From: an uncultured Eubacteriales bacterium
GTDB taxonomy: Bacteria; Bacillota; Clostridia; UMGS1810
Reading direction: 5' to 3'
Assembly: GCA_902493665.1 (NCBI GenBank)
Contig: CABUQL010000036.1
Location: 1 to 8,687 of the forward strand
DNA length: 8,687 nucleotides
Shown: positions 1-6,274 of the stretch, one piece after another
Position numbering within the stretch: the stretch's first letter is position 1
Layout of the letters: each line of letters starts with the position of its first letter
Made by a program: the position numbers and the translations under genes
The notes under the pieces: generated by a model
Database searches by the model: none
Seen by the model: the letters and a program-made list of their open reading frames with translations, nothing else
What the model was told of the DNA's origin: nothing

Positions 1-242
1 AACCGCGTCCCGACATGGTAAATCTTGCAATTGAAAAAACGGGATTTACAAAAGATGAAACAGTAATTATCGGCGACAGAATTTACACCGACATTGCCTG
101 CGGGGTAAATGCAAAAATCGATTCCGTTATGGTTCTGAGCGGTGAAGCCACTATGGACGACGTAAACAACGGCGATATAAAACCGACTTATATTTTTAAC
201 GATATAAAACACATCTTAAATACTTTAAAAGAAGGAGAATAA
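1..242 (+). CDS. HAD-IIA (NagD/AraL-like) sugar-phosphate phosphatase, C-terminal part only
   Basis: This is the 3' end of a gene that begins before the window. The frame is open from base 3, so the ATG at 15 is an internal Met and not the start; 79 residues are visible out of the roughly 260 usual for the family. The stretch GDRIYTDI (bases 72-95) is HAD motif IV, with the paired acidic residues that hold the catalytic Mg2+. The preceding PRPDMVNLAIEKTG resembles the family's usual KPxPxMxxxAL segment, and the following stretch ending in VLSGEAT matches the HAD-IIA (NagD, AraL) tail. Such enzymes are cytoplasmic phosphatases of small sugar phosphates. The next gene, a glycerol-1-phosphate dehydrogenase, starts 5 bases after the stop, and its ribosome site (AAGGAG, 232-237) lies inside this gene. 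The two are therefore co-transcribed, as araL and araM are in Bacillus subtilis. The family call is firm; the substrate is unknown. Confidence 0.85.
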   Translation, partial: PRPDMVNLAIEKTGFTKDETVIIGDRIYTDIACGVNAKIDSVMVLSGEATMDDVNNGDIKPTYIFNDIKHILNTLKEGE

Positions 243-247
243 ATTTT

Positions 248-1564
248 ATGTGTGCATCTAAAAAAACAGGAGTATGCCCTATTTGCGGCAAAGAACACAA
301 ATCTACTGTAAAAGAAGTTGTATCGGGCAAAGGCGCAATTAAAAAGCTTATAGATTTTGTAAAAGATTATAAAAAAGTCTTTGTGCTTGCCGACAAAAAC
401 ACTTTTAATGTTGCGGGCGAAAAAGTAATTAACATTTTAAACGAAAACAACATTGCTTATTCAAAATATATATTTCAGGACGGCGCTTTGGAACCCGACG
501 AAAGAGCAGTCGGCAGTGCCGTTATGCATTTTGATACAACATGCGATATAATAGTTGCAATTGGTTCGGGCGTTGTAAACGATATCGGAAAAATCGTTTC
601 AAACGTTTCAAAACGACCTTACATAATCGTTGCAACGGCACCGTCTATGGACGGATATGCTTCCGCAACGTCCTCAACAATTATTGACGGATTTAAAATT
701 TCAGTTAATTCAAAAGCGCCCGATTTTATAATCGGCGATACCGACATTTTAAAAACCGCTCCCGACCAAATGCTTAAATCAGGGCTCGGCGATATGATTG
801 CAAAATATGTGAGCATATGCGAATGGAGAATTGCAAAGCTTCTTTTGGGAGAATACTACTGCGAAGCGGTTGCAAAGCTTGTAAGAAGCGCCCTTAAAAA
901 ATGCGTTGACAATGCGGACGGACTTTTAAAAAGAGATGACGATGCAATTGAGGCAGTTTTCTCGGGACTTGTAAAAAGCGGTGTGGCAATGAATTACGCC
1001 GGACTTTCAAGACCTGCGTCAGGCATGGAGCATTACATTTCTCACGTTTGGGATATGCGTGCTCTTTCAAAAGGAACACCTGCGGATATGCACGGCATAC
1101 AGTGCGGTATAGGAACATTTACAGCGGCAAAGCTCTACGACAAACTTAAAAAAGTGACACCCGACAAAGACAAGGCCTTGGCATACGTTAAAAGTTTTGA
1201 CAACGAAAAATGGAACAAAGAACTCCGCGATTTTGTCGGAGTCGGTGCGGAATCCATGATTTCGCAGGAAAAAACCGAGCAGAAATACAATCTTGGAAGC
1301 CACAAAAAGCGTCTTGACAAAATAATTGAAAACTGGGACGAAATTTTAAAAATCGTTTCCGAAGAACTTCCGACGGCAGACGAAATCGAAAAAATTCTCG
1401 ACACGATTAAAGCTCCCAAACTTTGCAGCGACATTGGATTAGAAAAGAGCATTATGCCGATGACGTTTAAAACAACAAAAGACGTAAGGGATAAATACAT
1501 TTTATCACGTCTTTTATGGGATTTGGGATTGCTTGATGAATTTGCAGACACATTATCCGAATAA
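248..1564 (+). CDS. araM: sn-glycerol-1-phosphate dehydrogenase, AraM/EgsA family
   Basis: This enzyme of the iron-containing alcohol dehydrogenase superfamily reduces dihydroxyacetone phosphate to sn-glycerol-1-phosphate with NAD(P)H in the cytoplasm. The protein has 438 residues. The nucleotide-binding loop is GSGVVNDIGK (106-115), and APSMDGYAS (131-139) follows. The metal ligands are likely Asp182 in GLGDMIAKY, His262 or His266 in EHYISHVWDM, and His282 in MHGIQCG; these match the Asp-His-His site known in AraM, which uses Ni2+ in B. subtilis. An N-terminal CPICGKEH (10-17) with Cys2 nearby looks like a small zinc knuckle, absent from the core fold. The start at 248 is well placed 10 bases after AAGGAG. 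It follows the AraL-like phosphatase by 5 bases and is closed by a terminator at 1585. G1P in bacteria can feed heptaprenylglyceryl phosphate synthesis; whether that or dephosphorylation is the job here is inference. Confidence 0.9.
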   Translation: MCASKKTGVCPICGKEHKSTVKEVVSGKGAIKKLIDFVKDYKKVFVLADKNTFNVAGEKVINILNENNIAYSKYIFQDGALEPDERAVGSAVMHFDTTCDIIVAIGSGVVNDIGKIVSNVSKRPYIIVATAPSMDGYASATSSTIIDGFKISVNSKAPDFIIGDTDILKTAPDQMLKSGLGDMIAKYVSICEWRIAKLLLGEYYCEAVAKLVRSALKKCVDNADGLLKRDDDAIEAVFSGLVKSGVAMNYAGLSRPASGMEHYISHVWDMRALSKGTPADMHGIQCGIGTFTAAKLYDKLKKVTPDKDKALAYVKSFDNEKWNKELRDFVGVGAESMISQEKTEQKYNLGSHKKRLDKIIENWDEILKIVSEELPTADEIEKILDTIKAPKLCSDIGLEKSIMPMTFKTTKDVRDKYILSRLLWDLGLLDEFADTLSE

Positions 1565-1584
1565 ATTTAAATAATAATTCTTAT

Positions 1585-1615
1585 AAAATCCGCCGAAAAA
1601 TCCGGCGGATTTTTT
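1585..1615 (+). terminator. rho-independent terminator after araM
   Basis: An 11-bp perfect stem (1585-1595 with 1603-1613; core ATCCGCCG/CGGCGGAT) has a 7-base loop and runs into a T tract at 1610-1615. It lies 20 bases past the araM stop and separates the phosphatase/dehydrogenase operon from the next unit. Confidence 0.93.
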
Positions 1616-1739
1616 GCGCACAAGGCAATAATTAGGGGCATATTGTGTTAAATTTTCTGTTTTATACGAAAAAATGCATTAAAAACAACTCTTGGTTGAT
1701 TTTATTACGATTTTTTTGTTTTATTAGCATATTAAGTGT

Positions 1740-1768
1740 TTGACTTTACTTTAAAAATAAACTAAAAT
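1740..1768 (+). promoter_or_regulatory. sigma-A-type promoter of the DUF6259-kinase-esterase-murQ operon
   Basis: The -35 box TTGACT (1740-1745) and -10 box TAAAAT (1763-1768) are separated by exactly 17 bases in AT-rich DNA. Each box differs from consensus at one position. Transcription should start near 1775, leaving a leader of about 30 bases before the first ribosome site and gene. The rest of 1616-1739 is AT-rich, and I see no gene or clear second promoter in it. Confidence 0.8.
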
Positions 1769-1777
1769 GTAATTACA
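1768..1777. promoter_or_regulatory. candidate operator: 10-bp perfect palindrome over the transcription start
   Basis: TGTAATTACA is a perfect inverted repeat that begins at the last base of the -10 box and covers the expected start of transcription. A repressor bound here would block the promoter. The XRE-type kinase-regulator encoded in the same operon is the obvious candidate to bind it, but that is inference; AT-rich DNA produces short palindromes by chance. Confidence 0.35.
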
Positions 1778-1785
1778 ACATAGCC

Positions 1786-1793
1786 GGAGGGGG
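1786..1793 (+). promoter_or_regulatory. ribosome binding site for the upstream start (1804)
   Basis: GGAGGGGG lies 10 bases before the ATG at 1804. It is strong and competes with a second in-frame start 33 bases downstream that has its own site. Confidence 0.6.
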
Positions 1794-1803
1794 ATTTTTA
1801 ACA

Positions 1804-3921
1804 ATGCCCGAATTCTTAACAAAGGAGTTGTATAAAATGCATTGCATTAAAGGCGAAAACTACGAAATTAACATCAGCACAAAAGATAACGGTGCTGTAA
1901 TTGAAAACGGAAAATTCGGCGATGCGGTTATCTTAAAAACACCGCTTTTTTATATGAGACTTAAAAACATTGAAACAGAAGAAAACATACTTGTTGATTC
2001 TTCCGAGCTTTGGGAAAACGTTAAAGTTAAAAAAATATTTAAAAATACCGAATTTGTTTTTGAAAACCCGAAGGGTGTTAAAGACATTACGGTATTTATG
2101 TGTGCAAAAGAATTCGACGGATATGTCGAATGGACTCAAAAAGTTATAAACAACAACGACAACATATCGGTAATGGAAATAACCTACCCCACTCCGAAAG
2201 TTACGGGCGAGCACATGAATTACTTTTTACCTATCCATTCGGGAAAGGTTATAGAAGAAGCGCAGGACAAAGAATATGCATATGAAGACTACTATCCGCA
2301 CTCTGCAACATGCATGCAGTTTTTTGCAATGTACGGCAAAACAAGCGGAATATACATAGGTATTGAAGACGGAAAGGCTGCATCAAAGTATTTTAAAATG
2401 TCTGCCAAAGACAAAATACTCTTTGCAGAAGTTAAATTTTTTGCACCGGGTGCAAGTCTTGCCCACAACTCATTTGAACCGTGGGGAAAATGCAAATGGC
2501 AGTTTTTAAAAGGCGATTGGTATGATGCCGCTATGCTTTATGCCGATTTTGTTAAAAGAGAGGCAACATGGCTTCCGGAAATCGGCGAAAACGGACGCGA
2601 AGACACAAAAGAGCGTTTTAAAAATATCCCGTTCTGGATATGCGACTATATTCCCAACAGTGAATCGCAGGGCGACAACAAGCCAATGAGCCTGAGCGCC
2701 GGCAGTGATATTTATGACAGTAAGTATTGGTATGAAGCACCGATTGCTTTGCAAAAAGAGCTTGGTATGCCGATTGCGTATCATGTGTATAACTGGCATC
2801 AGATTCCGTTTAACATTGAATATCCTCACTTTTTGCCCGCAAAAGACGGTTTTAAAGAAAAGGTTAAGCTTCTTCAGGAAAACAACATCACCGTTATCCC
2901 CTACATTAATGCGGTAGGATGGGAAATTCACGATTATGAAAAAGATCACGAGGTCAACTTTAAAAACACGGGATACAAAAACGCAAAACTTAAAGAAGAC
3001 GGAAGTTACGTAACGGAAAGATATCCGCAAAGAACGGTAAACGGCGAAAAATCATATCTTGCTCCAATGTGCGGAACATCTGCAACATGGCATAAAATAA
3101 TGAAAAAACTCACACATGACATCGAGTGCGAAACCGGTGTTGACGGCATATACTTTGACCAGGTTTCGGCAGCTGCCGCAATTCCGTGCTACAGCAAAGA
3201 ACACAATCATCTTCCCGGCGGCGGAAACTACTGGGTTGAAGGTTACAACACAATGATGAAAGAAATAAACACTCAAAAGCCCGATGACAAATTTTATTTT
3301 TCGGAATGTCAAAACGAACCGTTTATGAAAAGCTTTGACGGATTTTTGACATGGATGTGGGTTCAGGGCAGCGAAGTGCCTGCATATTCGGCAATTTACG
3401 CCGGCTATATCCAGCTTATCGGCCGCTGCACAATAGGCGCCAAAAAAGACGATTTTGACTTTTTCAAATACTGCACCGCAAAATCGCTCTTATACGGTCA
3501 GCAGCTCGGCTGGTGCAAGGCTGACATCATATATTCCGAAAAGCACATGGAATTTTTGAAAAATGCAGTTAATATGCGTTACAAATACACAAAACTTTTC
3601 AATTCGTCAAAAATGCTCCGTCCCCCTGTTATAAAAACAGAAACGGACAGTAAAATGATTACACGTGCGGGACTTCATTTTGACGAAGATATTGTTTCTG
3701 ATTGGGTGCTTGGCGGAGCTTGGCAATACAGAAACAAAGAAAAAACAGTTATTTTTGCAGCAAACATTTCAGATGATGCGCAAAAATTCACATTAAGATT
3801 TAATGCCGAAGAATACGGCGTTTCGGAAAAAGCTCTTCCCGAAGGATTTAAAAAAGTCGGAAATGAATTTGTATACGAAGGAAAGCTTGACCGCTTTGAA
3901 ATAAAAGCGTGGGAAATATAA
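1804..3921 (+). CDS. DUF6259-type protein, probable cytoplasmic glycoside hydrolase
   Basis: This 705-residue protein has no signal peptide or membrane segment, so it should act in the cytoplasm on an imported glycan. Residues 15-260 look like an N-terminal beta-sandwich, with many short strands and aromatic residues. Residues 275-600 fit a TIM barrel: PIAYHVYNWHQIPF (323-336), VIPYINAVGWE (364-374), then GVDGIYFDQVSA (445-456) and FYFSECQNEPF (497-507). Asp452 at the end of one strand and Glu501 or Glu505 at the end of a later one are good candidates for the catalytic pair. Residues 645-705 form a beta-rich C-terminal domain. This layout matches DUF6259 proteins, which resemble glycosidases of the TIM-barrel clans but have no assigned reaction that I know of. 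It leads the operon with the kinase, esterase and MurQ-like genes, so an amino-sugar glycoside is the likely substrate. The start could be 1804 or 1837; each has its own ribosome site. The family name is from memory of the motifs. Confidence 0.75.
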   Translation: MPEFLTKELYKMHCIKGENYEINISTKDNGAVIENGKFGDAVILKTPLFYMRLKNIETEENILVDSSELWENVKVKKIFKNTEFVFENPKGVKDITVFMCAKEFDGYVEWTQKVINNNDNISVMEITYPTPKVTGEHMNYFLPIHSGKVIEEAQDKEYAYEDYYPHSATCMQFFAMYGKTSGIYIGIEDGKAASKYFKMSAKDKILFAEVKFFAPGASLAHNSFEPWGKCKWQFLKGDWYDAAMLYADFVKREATWLPEIGENGREDTKERFKNIPFWICDYIPNSESQGDNKPMSLSAGSDIYDSKYWYEAPIALQKELGMPIAYHVYNWHQIPFNIEYPHFLPAKDGFKEKVKLLQENNITVIPYINAVGWEIHDYEKDHEVNFKNTGYKNAKLKEDGSYVTERYPQRTVNGEKSYLAPMCGTSATWHKIMKKLTHDIECETGVDGIYFDQVSAAAAIPCYSKEHNHLPGGGNYWVEGYNTMMKEINTQKPDDKFYFSECQNEPFMKSFDGFLTWMWVQGSEVPAYSAIYAGYIQLIGRCTIGAKKDDFDFFKYCTAKSLLYGQQLGWCKADIIYSEKHMEFLKNAVNMRYKYTKLFNSSKMLRPPVIKTETDSKMITRAGLHFDEDIVSDWVLGGAWQYRNKEKTVIFAANISDDAQKFTLRFNAEEYGVSEKALPEGFKKVGNEFVYEGKLDRFEIKAWEI
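1821..1827 (+). promoter_or_regulatory. second ribosome binding site, for an in-frame start at 1837
   Basis: AAAGGAG lies 9 bases before an in-frame ATG at 1837, an ideal clostridial arrangement. It sits inside the first 11 codons of the longer reading frame. If used, the protein begins MHCIKGENYEIN and has 694 residues. Confidence 0.6.
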
Positions 3922-3937
3922 CAAAACGAAAGTTTTG
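3922..3937 (+). other. small GNRA-loop hairpin between genes
   Basis: CAAAAC, loop GAAA, GTTTTG forms a perfect 6-bp stem with a GNRA tetraloop directly after the stop codon of the DUF6259 gene. No T tract follows, so it is not a terminator. It could protect the 3' end of the upstream message or be chance. Confidence 0.35.
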
Positions 3938-3964
3938 CATTAAAATAACGGGAGTTTTAAGAAT

Positions 3965-5122
3965 ATGTTTAAAATCCAATCGCTTGCCGATAACATAAAA
4001 AAATACAGACACAAAAACGGAATAAAACAGTATGAACTGGCGCAGATGCTGCACGTAAGTCCGCAGTCGGTTTCAAAATGGGAACAGTGTCTTTCCATTC
4101 CCGACATTGAAAATCTGTGCCGTCTTTCTGAAATATTTAAAGTTTCAATCGATAAACTTTTAGACCACAAATATGCAGTTGCAAATATGATGATTGCAAT
4201 AGACGGCGGCGGAACAAAAACAGAATTTTTGCTGATTTCGGAGCAGGGAAATGTAAAACGAAGAATTATACTTGACGGCTGCAACCCGAACATCTGCGGA
4301 ATTGAAAGAACGTGCGAAATTTTAAAAACCGGAATAGAAAGCCTTAGAACACTTGAAACAAACGTATCTGCGATTTACTGCGGAATTGCGGGCGCTCTTT
4401 CGGGAAACAACAGAGAAAACATTAAAAGCTTTTTAAAAGAAACGTACGAAGACATCATAACCGATTGCAACAGTGACATTTTCAACATTTCCGCAAGTGT
4501 TACAAGCGGAAAATGTATAACGGCAATTTGCGGAACAGGTTCAAATGTCTGCGCAATAAACGGAACCAAAATCAACAGAGTCGGCGGATGGGGATACTTA
4601 TTTGACGGCGCCGGAAGCGGATATGACATCGGCAGAGATGCAATCTGTGCCGCACTTGCGCAAAACGATATGATAGGTCCCAAAACGCTTATAACCGACC
4701 TTGTCGAGCAAAAGCTCGGTGCGGGAATATGGGAAAGCATCAACAGAATTTACATGGAGGACAAATCCTTTATCGCCTCTTTTTCAAACGAAGTTTTTGC
4801 GGCATACAAAAGCGGTGACGAGGTTGCAAAGCAAATCATCGATAAAAACATAAGCGCACTTGCAAAAAAGATTAACTTTGCGGCTAAAAAATATGACTGC
4901 GGAAATACGGTAATTGTTGCCGGCGGAATAATGAATCAAAGAGAAATAGTAACGGAAGTTTTCAAAAAGAACCTTGACAGGAATTTGAATCTTATAATTC
5001 CAGACCTTCCGCAGATATACGGAGCCTGCGTTTTGTGCTGCAATCTTTTAAATGTTCACAACGAAGGTTTTAAAGAAACTTTTACTGCTGATTATAACAA
5101 ATTTACAAAAGGAGAATCTTAA
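3965..5122 (+). CDS. XRE-type HTH fused to a BadF/BadG-type N-acetylhexosamine kinase
   Basis: Two domains are visible in 385 residues. Residues 6-68 are a Cro/CI-type helix-turn-helix: the stretch from KQYELAQMLHV (21-31) through SPQSVSKWE (32-40), then IPDIENLCRLSEIF (45-58). Residues 76-360 are an ASKHA-fold sugar kinase of the BadF/BadG/BcrA/BcrD superfamily. Its landmarks are the phosphate-1 loop AIDGGGTKTEFLL (78-90), probable catalytic Asp167 in IITDCNSDI, the phosphate-2 loop CGTGSNVC (189-196), GGWGYLFDGAGSGYDIGRDA (207-226) and adenosine-loop AGG (319-321). Kinases of this group phosphorylate GlcNAc, and Clostridium acetobutylicum MurK phosphorylates MurNAc and GlcNAc. All active-site landmarks are intact, so it may be both enzyme and regulator, analogous to the unrelated ROK family with its NagC/Mlc repressors. 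GGGAG (3950-3954) precedes the start by 10 bases, and the next gene begins 3 bases after the stop. Confidence 0.9.
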   Translation: MFKIQSLADNIKKYRHKNGIKQYELAQMLHVSPQSVSKWEQCLSIPDIENLCRLSEIFKVSIDKLLDHKYAVANMMIAIDGGGTKTEFLLISEQGNVKRRIILDGCNPNICGIERTCEILKTGIESLRTLETNVSAIYCGIAGALSGNNRENIKSFLKETYEDIITDCNSDIFNISASVTSGKCITAICGTGSNVCAINGTKINRVGGWGYLFDGAGSGYDIGRDAICAALAQNDMIGPKTLITDLVEQKLGAGIWESINRIYMEDKSFIASFSNEVFAAYKSGDEVAKQIIDKNISALAKKINFAAKKYDCGNTVIVAGGIMNQREIVTEVFKKNLDRNLNLIIPDLPQIYGACVLCCNLLNVHNEGFKETFTADYNKFTKGES

Positions 5123-5125
5123 GTC

Positions 5126-6124
5126 ATGTCAGAAAATATCAATAAAGTGTTTGACACTGTAAAAAGCATTGCAAAAGGCGCTGTTTCGGTATACAAAACG
5201 GATAGCGGCATCAGTTTTTCGCGTTTTACAAAAAAACAGGAAAACGCATACACGTCAAAAGAAGCATTGAGAATCAGAAGTGCCTGCCCGTCGGGAGTTT
5301 GCTTTGATTTTTACACAAATTCAAAATCCGTAAAAATCGGTTACAAGGTTTTAAATTTTGCAAGAAACTGGCTTTATTTTGATTTATTCATTGACGGATT
5401 TTTTTCAAAAAGCGAAGGCTGCGAGCCTCTTCAAAACAAGGGAGAAATTGAATTTGCTTTTGATATATACGATGAAAAAAGCCACCGCATTACAATTTAT
5501 CTACCCCACCTTTGCGAGCTTGAAATAACAGGTTTTAAGCTTGATGACAGTGCCGAAATAAAAAGCGTGCCGGCATATGATAAATCAATTCTTTTTATGG
5601 GCGACTCCATAACACAGGGAATGGACGCAAGGCACCCCTCTTTTGCGTATCCCGTGCAGGTTTGTATGGATCTTAACGCAAATCTTTTAAATCAGGGTGT
5701 CGGCGGATATGTTTTCGACTCCGATGCAATTGACGAAAACCTTAATTACAATCCCGATATGATTTTTGTTGCATACGGCACAAACGATTGGCAAAGATAC
5801 GAAACCAAAGAAGAGTTTTTAAATAAAGTTACGCAGTTTTTCAAAAAACTTACCGAAGTTTACGACAAAAACAAAATACATGTTTTAACCCCCATCTGGA
5901 GATATGACATAAATGAAGAAAAGAGCATGGGAAGCTTTTTTGAACTTACAGACATCATTAAAAATGTGTGCAACGAATACGAAATTCCAAAAGTTACGGA
6001 CGGTCTTAATCTTACATCGCACGATACAAAATTTTTCGGCAGCCAAAAAAACCTGCATCCGAATGATTTGGGATTTACGCACTATGCAAAAAATTTACTT
6101 AGAGTTATAAAAAACGAATTTTAG
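5126..6124 (+). CDS. SGNH/GDSL-family esterase with N-terminal beta-rich domain
   Basis: This 332-residue protein has no signal peptide and is presumably a cytoplasmic carbohydrate or small-ester deacylase. Residues 20-145 are rich in beta strands, like the jelly-roll found in front of the catalytic domain in CE2-type and GDSL_3-type esterases. The catalytic domain (153-332) has block I GDSITQG (159-165, nucleophile Ser161), block II NQGVGGYVF (189-197, oxyanion Gly), block III YGTND (217-221, Asn220) and block V LHPNDLGF (310-317, His311). The Asp normally three residues before the His is Lys308, so the usual triad is incomplete; some CE2 enzymes work with a Ser-His dyad. The ribosome site AAAAGGAG (5107-5114) lies within the end of the kinase gene, and only 3 bases separate the two, so translation is probably coupled. 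A role in removing O-acetyl groups from the operon's sugar substrate is inference. Confidence 0.88.
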   Translation: MSENINKVFDTVKSIAKGAVSVYKTDSGISFSRFTKKQENAYTSKEALRIRSACPSGVCFDFYTNSKSVKIGYKVLNFARNWLYFDLFIDGFFSKSEGCEPLQNKGEIEFAFDIYDEKSHRITIYLPHLCELEITGFKLDDSAEIKSVPAYDKSILFMGDSITQGMDARHPSFAYPVQVCMDLNANLLNQGVGGYVFDSDAIDENLNYNPDMIFVAYGTNDWQRYETKEEFLNKVTQFFKKLTEVYDKNKIHVLTPIWRYDINEEKSMGSFFELTDIIKNVCNEYEIPKVTDGLNLTSHDTKFFGSQKNLHPNDLGFTHYAKNLLRVIKNEF

Positions 6125-6129
6125 TTCTT

Positions 6130-6251
6130 GGCACTAGAGACTTAGGCAAGGAAAAAGCGGAATAAACCCTTTGTGGATTTACGAGCATTTTGACAAAGCG
6201 TTATGACAAATTTGCCTTTATAAACCATATTGTGTTCGACTCTTTAGTGCC
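6130..6251 (+). promoter_or_regulatory. candidate structured RNA leader (switch-like) before murQ
   Basis: An 11-bp inverted repeat (6130-6140 GGCACTAGAGA with 6241-6251 TCTTTAGTGCC, one G-U pair) encloses 100 bases. Inside, AGGCAA (6144-6149) pairs with TTGCCT (6212-6217), and CTTTGT (6169-6174) with ACAAAG (6193-6198). The outer right arm ends 4 bases before the murQ ribosome site AAAAGGAG (6256-6263). Two inner strands could instead cover that site: CCCTTTGT (6167-6174) with 6254-6261 (7 of 8 pairs), and CCTTT (6215-6219) with AAAGG (6257-6261). Competing pairings of this kind are what a translational riboswitch shows. I do not recognise a known class. A small mobile palindromic repeat is the alternative. 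Confidence 0.5.
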
Positions 6252-6274
6252 TTACAAAAGGAGAGCAATAATTT

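Noticed and set aside
15..17. ATG at 15 as the start of the phosphatase gene
   Set aside because: The frame stays open to the window edge, and the residues before it fit the family, so the gene is cut by the window and not initiated here.
1135..1551. Long open frame on the - strand (138 codons) inside araM
   Set aside because: It lies wholly within a well-supported gene, shows no family motif and reads as an antisense shadow. The same applies to the - strand frames at 2506-3030, 4375-4743 and 6460-6849.
6190..6224. TTGACA at 6190-6195 as a promoter -35 box for murQ
   Set aside because: No -10 box stands at the right distance; TATAAA at 6219 is 23 bases away. A weaker pair (ATGACA 6203, CATATT 6226, spacer 17) exists but is poor.
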